Shown here: positions 14,050 through 15,835 of the stretch, piece after piece
Numbering within the stretch: position 1 is the first letter of the stretch
Layout: each line of letters begins with the position of its first letter
Program-made: the position numbers and the translations under genes
Notes under the pieces: generated by a model
Seen by the model: the letters and a program-made list of their open reading frames with translations, nothing else
Told to the model about the DNA's origin: nothing
Databases searched by the model: none
Assembly (NCBI GenBank): GCA_028704035.1
Contig: JAQVLS010000014.1
Coordinates: 1-15,835 of the forward strand
Direction of reading: 5' to 3'
DNA from: Desulfotomaculaceae bacterium
GTDB taxonomy: Bacteria; Bacillota; Desulfotomaculia; Desulfotomaculales; Pelotomaculaceae
DNA length: 15,835 nt

Positions 14050-14070
14050 TGTCAATTCTCCTAATTGACA
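14050..14070 (+). promoter_or_regulatory. Inverted-repeat operator over the iscR promoter
   Basis: TGTCAATT and AATTGACA are exact complements separated by CTCCT. The right half coincides with the -35 box (TTGACA) of the iscR promoter. Rrf2-family regulators bind such dyads and repress their own promoters, so autoregulation by the downstream gene product is the natural reading. Confidence 0.6.
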
Positions 14071-14093
14071 ATACCCTAGTGTCGTGCTATGAT
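14065..14093 (+). promoter_or_regulatory. Sigma-A promoter of the iscR-iscU-mnmA operon
   Basis: TTGACA (14065-14070) and TATGAT (14088-14093) are separated by exactly 17 bp. Transcription would start near 14100, giving a leader of about 29 nt before ATG 14129. The predicted start therefore excludes the longer reading frame beginning at TTG 14099. Confidence 0.85.
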
Positions 14094-14128
14094 ATCCCTT
14101 GAAAATAATTAACAAAGGGTGTGATCAT

Positions 14129-14557
14129 ATGCGGCTTTCCACCAGGGGGCATTATGGGCTGAAGGCAATGTTTGATCTGGCCCAAAATTATGGTTCAGGC
14201 CCTATTTCTCTGAGGACTGTGGCGGAACGCCAAAACCTTTCTGATCACTACCTTGAACAACTGATCGCTATGCTCAGGAAAGCCGGTTTGGTAAAAAGCA
14301 TGCGCGGGGCTAAGGGGGGTTATTTCCTGGCCCGGGAGCCCTCAGAAATAAGAGTAGGTGATGTTATCCGCACCCTGGAGGGTCCCATTGCACCCGTACA
14401 CTGTGTCAGCGAAATCGATCCCGGCAACTGCAACAAAGCCGATTACTGCATAACACGGACAGTATGGGAGAGAGTGCGGGACGGGATTGCCGGGGTGCTT
14501 GACTCCATTACCCTGGCGGATTTGTGCCGGGAGGCCGAAGAGACCAACAAATGTTGA
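14129..14557 (+). CDS. iscR: Rrf2-family transcriptional regulator, IscR-like
   Basis: This 142-aa winged-helix repressor has an N-terminal MRLSTRGHYGLKAMFDLAQN and a recognition region LRTVAERQNLSDHYLEQLIA, with the wing VKSMRGAKGGYFLAR. Three cysteines in the sensor loop, C92, C101 and C107 (spacing 8 and 5), are placed like the Fe-S ligands of IscR, although E. coli has spacing 5 and 5. Two more cysteines lie near the C-terminus (C133, C142). IscR-type proteins bind a [2Fe-2S] cluster and adjust Fe-S biogenesis genes to demand. AAAGGGTG sits seven bases before ATG 14129. An operator-like dyad overlaps its own promoter, and it heads an operon with iscU and mnmA. Confidence 0.9.
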   Translation: MRLSTRGHYGLKAMFDLAQNYGSGPISLRTVAERQNLSDHYLEQLIAMLRKAGLVKSMRGAKGGYFLAREPSEIRVGDVIRTLEGPIAPVHCVSEIDPGNCNKADYCITRTVWERVRDGIAGVLDSITLADLCREAEETNKC

Positions 14558-14598
14558 GGCTGGTTAACGTATAAAAAGACCTATGGGGAGGTATTGTA

Positions 14599-14970
14599 AT
14601 GTATACAGAAAAAGTAATGGACCATTTTGAAAACCCCAGGAATGTCGGGGAGATGGCTGACGCAAACGGCATTGGGGAGGTAGGCAATTCGACTTGCGGT
14701 GATATCACCAAGATATTTCTCAAAATCGAGGATAACATTATTAAAGATATAAAATTTAAGACCTTTGGCTGTGCCGCAGCAGTAGCTTCAAGCAGTATGC
14801 TGACAGAAATGGCAAAGGGGAAAACTATTGAGGAAGCGCTGATAATTACCGATACGATGGTGGCAAAAGAACTGGACGGGCTGCCGCCGCAGAAACTGCA
14901 TTGTTCCAACATGGCGGCGCAAGCTATGCACGCGGCAATAGATGATTTCAGAAAAAAACAAGGTGCGTGA
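14599..14970 (+). CDS. iscU: Fe-S cluster scaffold protein IscU/NifU-like
   Basis: This 123-aa scaffold has all three cluster-binding cysteines: C33 in STCGD, C58 in FGCAAAVASSS and C102 in LHCSNMA, plus the conserved D35. It starts MYTEKVMDHFENPRNVGEMA, typical of clostridial NifU N-terminal-type proteins. It assembles [2Fe-2S] or [4Fe-4S] clusters using sulfur from a cysteine desulfurase and passes them to apo-proteins. GGGGAGG precedes the ATG. It lies 41 bp after the IscR-like gene. In many related clostridia a NifS/IscS gene sits in that gap; here none is present, so the desulfurase partner must be encoded elsewhere. Confidence 0.94.
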   Translation: MYTEKVMDHFENPRNVGEMADANGIGEVGNSTCGDITKIFLKIEDNIIKDIKFKTFGCAAAVASSSMLTEMAKGKTIEEALIITDTMVAKELDGLPPQKLHCSNMAAQAMHAAIDDFRKKQGA

Positions 14971-14974
14971 TCCT

Positions 14975-15835
14975 TTGACAGATAAAAAAAAGGTTATTGT
15001 TGCGATGAGCGGCGGTGTAGACAGTTCTGTCACCGCCGCCCTGTTATTAGAGCAGGGTTATGATGTGTCCGGTGTGACGATGCAGATTTGGGATGCCGGC
15101 CGGGCGGAAAATGGGGATGAGCGCTGCGGCCGCTGTTCCCTGGCAGCCGTTGAGGATGCCAGGAGTGTGGCAGTCAAGCTCGGGATCCCTTTTTACGTGA
15201 TGAATTTACGTAATATTTTTGCGGAAAAGGTAATCGGTTATTTTACGGACGAATACCTGCGTGGGCGCACGCCCAATCCCTGCATTGCCTGCAATAAACA
15301 CGTGAAATTTGCGGCGCTGCTTGATCAGGTGCTGAACCTGGGCGGTCATTACATAGCCACCGGCCATTACGCCAGACTGGGATTCAGTGAAAGATACGGG
15401 CGCTACACGCTGCGGCGACCGGTTGACCGGAAAAAGGATCAGACCTATGTGCTGTATGGTCTGACCCAGCGCCAGCTTGCCCATACTTTAATGCCCCTTG
15501 GGGAATATACCAAAGACCAGGTGAGGAAAATGGCTGCGGACATTGGCCTGCAGGTGGCGGACAAGGCTGAAAGCCAGGAAATATGTTTTGTGCTGGACGA
15601 TAATTACCGTAATTTTTTACGTGAAAAGACCAGGGACATCAAACCCGGTCCCTTTGTAAACATGCAGGGGAAAATTATCGGGGAGCACAAGGGTATACCC
15701 TTTTATACCATCGGCCAGCGCAGAGGTCTCGGCGTCTCGGCGGGTGAAAGGCTTTACGTAATAAAAATTGACCCGGTTCATAACGCCATTACCCTGGGGC
15801 CGGAAGAAGCGGTCTTTGGTTCTGATTTAATCGCG
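14975..15835 (+). CDS. mnmA: tRNA-specific 2-thiouridylase MnmA (partial, 3' end cut)
   Basis: The first 287 codons are present; the family is usually about 360 residues, so the C-terminal beta-barrel end is missing. MnmA adds sulfur to U34 of Lys, Glu and Gln tRNAs. The PP-loop ATP-binding motif is VAMSGGVDSSV near residue 10. The catalytic cysteines are in TPNPCIACNKHVKF and in SQEICFVLDDNYRNFL, and GHYIATGHYAR and IGQRRGLGV are conserved signatures. The start is TTG 14975, with CAAGGTG nine bases upstream inside the end of iscU, only 4 bp after its stop. Sulfur reaches MnmA from a cysteine desulfurase, which explains its usual linkage to isc genes. Confidence 0.95.
   Translation, partial: MTDKKKVIVAMSGGVDSSVTAALLLEQGYDVSGVTMQIWDAGRAENGDERCGRCSLAAVEDARSVAVKLGIPFYVMNLRNIFAEKVIGYFTDEYLRGRTPNPCIACNKHVKFAALLDQVLNLGGHYIATGHYARLGFSERYGRYTLRRPVDRKKDQTYVLYGLTQRQLAHTLMPLGEYTKDQVRKMAADIGLQVADKAESQEICFVLDDNYRNFLREKTRDIKPGPFVNMQGKIIGEHKGIPFYTIGQRRGLGVSAGERLYVIKIDPVHNAITLGPEEAVFGSDLIA

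Noticed and set aside
14099..14128. Ten-residue N-terminal extension of the IscR-like protein from TTG 14099
   Set aside because: The predicted transcription start is at about 14100, so that codon would not be in the mRNA; ATG 14129 has its own Shine-Dalgarno and matches the family start.

Overview
The window looks like a chromosomal segment from a spore-forming, anaerobic Bacillota. A Desulfotomaculum/Pelotomaculum-type clostridium is my best guess, made from gene content and style rather than from any search. Support comes from the Rrf2/IscU/MnmA cluster, a Thermoanaerobacter-type preQ1-I riboswitch, frequent TTG/GTG starts with strong Shine-Dalgarno sequences, and proteins resembling spore-surface components. 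The flanks have mixed base composition. The middle (about 5.8-11.6 kb) is visibly AT-rich and littered with transposase debris, so it reads as an accessory island.

Left part (1-5.6 kb, all on the minus strand). The start of a probable ABC permease is translationally coupled to an ABC ATPase (56-769). Next comes a three-gene operon read from 3835 down to 960: an unrecognised 183-aa protein, a MoxR-type AAA+ ATPase, and a protein joining an HExxH metallopeptidase-like domain to a VWA-like domain with an intact MIDAS. It ends at a clear intrinsic terminator (929-955). Upstream lie a hemerythrin-like protein with a degenerate second half (4103-4555) and a RarD/EamA-type transporter (4666-5604), whose terminator hairpin overlaps its own last codons.

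Middle part (5.6-11.6 kb, genes on the plus strand). A left-edge remnant of an ISAs1/IS4-like transposase is followed by a DUF3494 (ice-binding-like) protein, a clostripain-like C11 cysteine peptidase, a short-collagen plus beta-helix protein, a cysteine-containing protein with a VPKVYDWV motif that resembles spore-associated proteins, and a small membrane-anchored protein. None of the first four has a signal peptide, which fits mother-cell deposition onto a spore surface. Three decayed IS3-family fragments (OrfB C-terminus, OrfA, antisense OrfB) separate these genes. Notable DNA structures are a perfect 24-bp palindrome, a 35-bp near-perfect duplication of a gene tail, a perfect 12-bp hairpin, and a terminator region with two mutually exclusive folds.

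Right part (11.7-15.8 kb, plus strand). An MFS exporter is followed by a preQ1-I riboswitch whose tail contains the Shine-Dalgarno sequence of a YhhQ-family queuosine-precursor transporter. Then comes an iscR-like Rrf2 regulator with a near-consensus sigma-A promoter overlapped by an inverted repeat, then iscU, then mnmA (cut by the window end). The cysteine desulfurase usually found between iscR and iscU is absent. Queuosine-precursor uptake and MnmA 2-thiouridylation both supply modifications of the tRNA wobble base.
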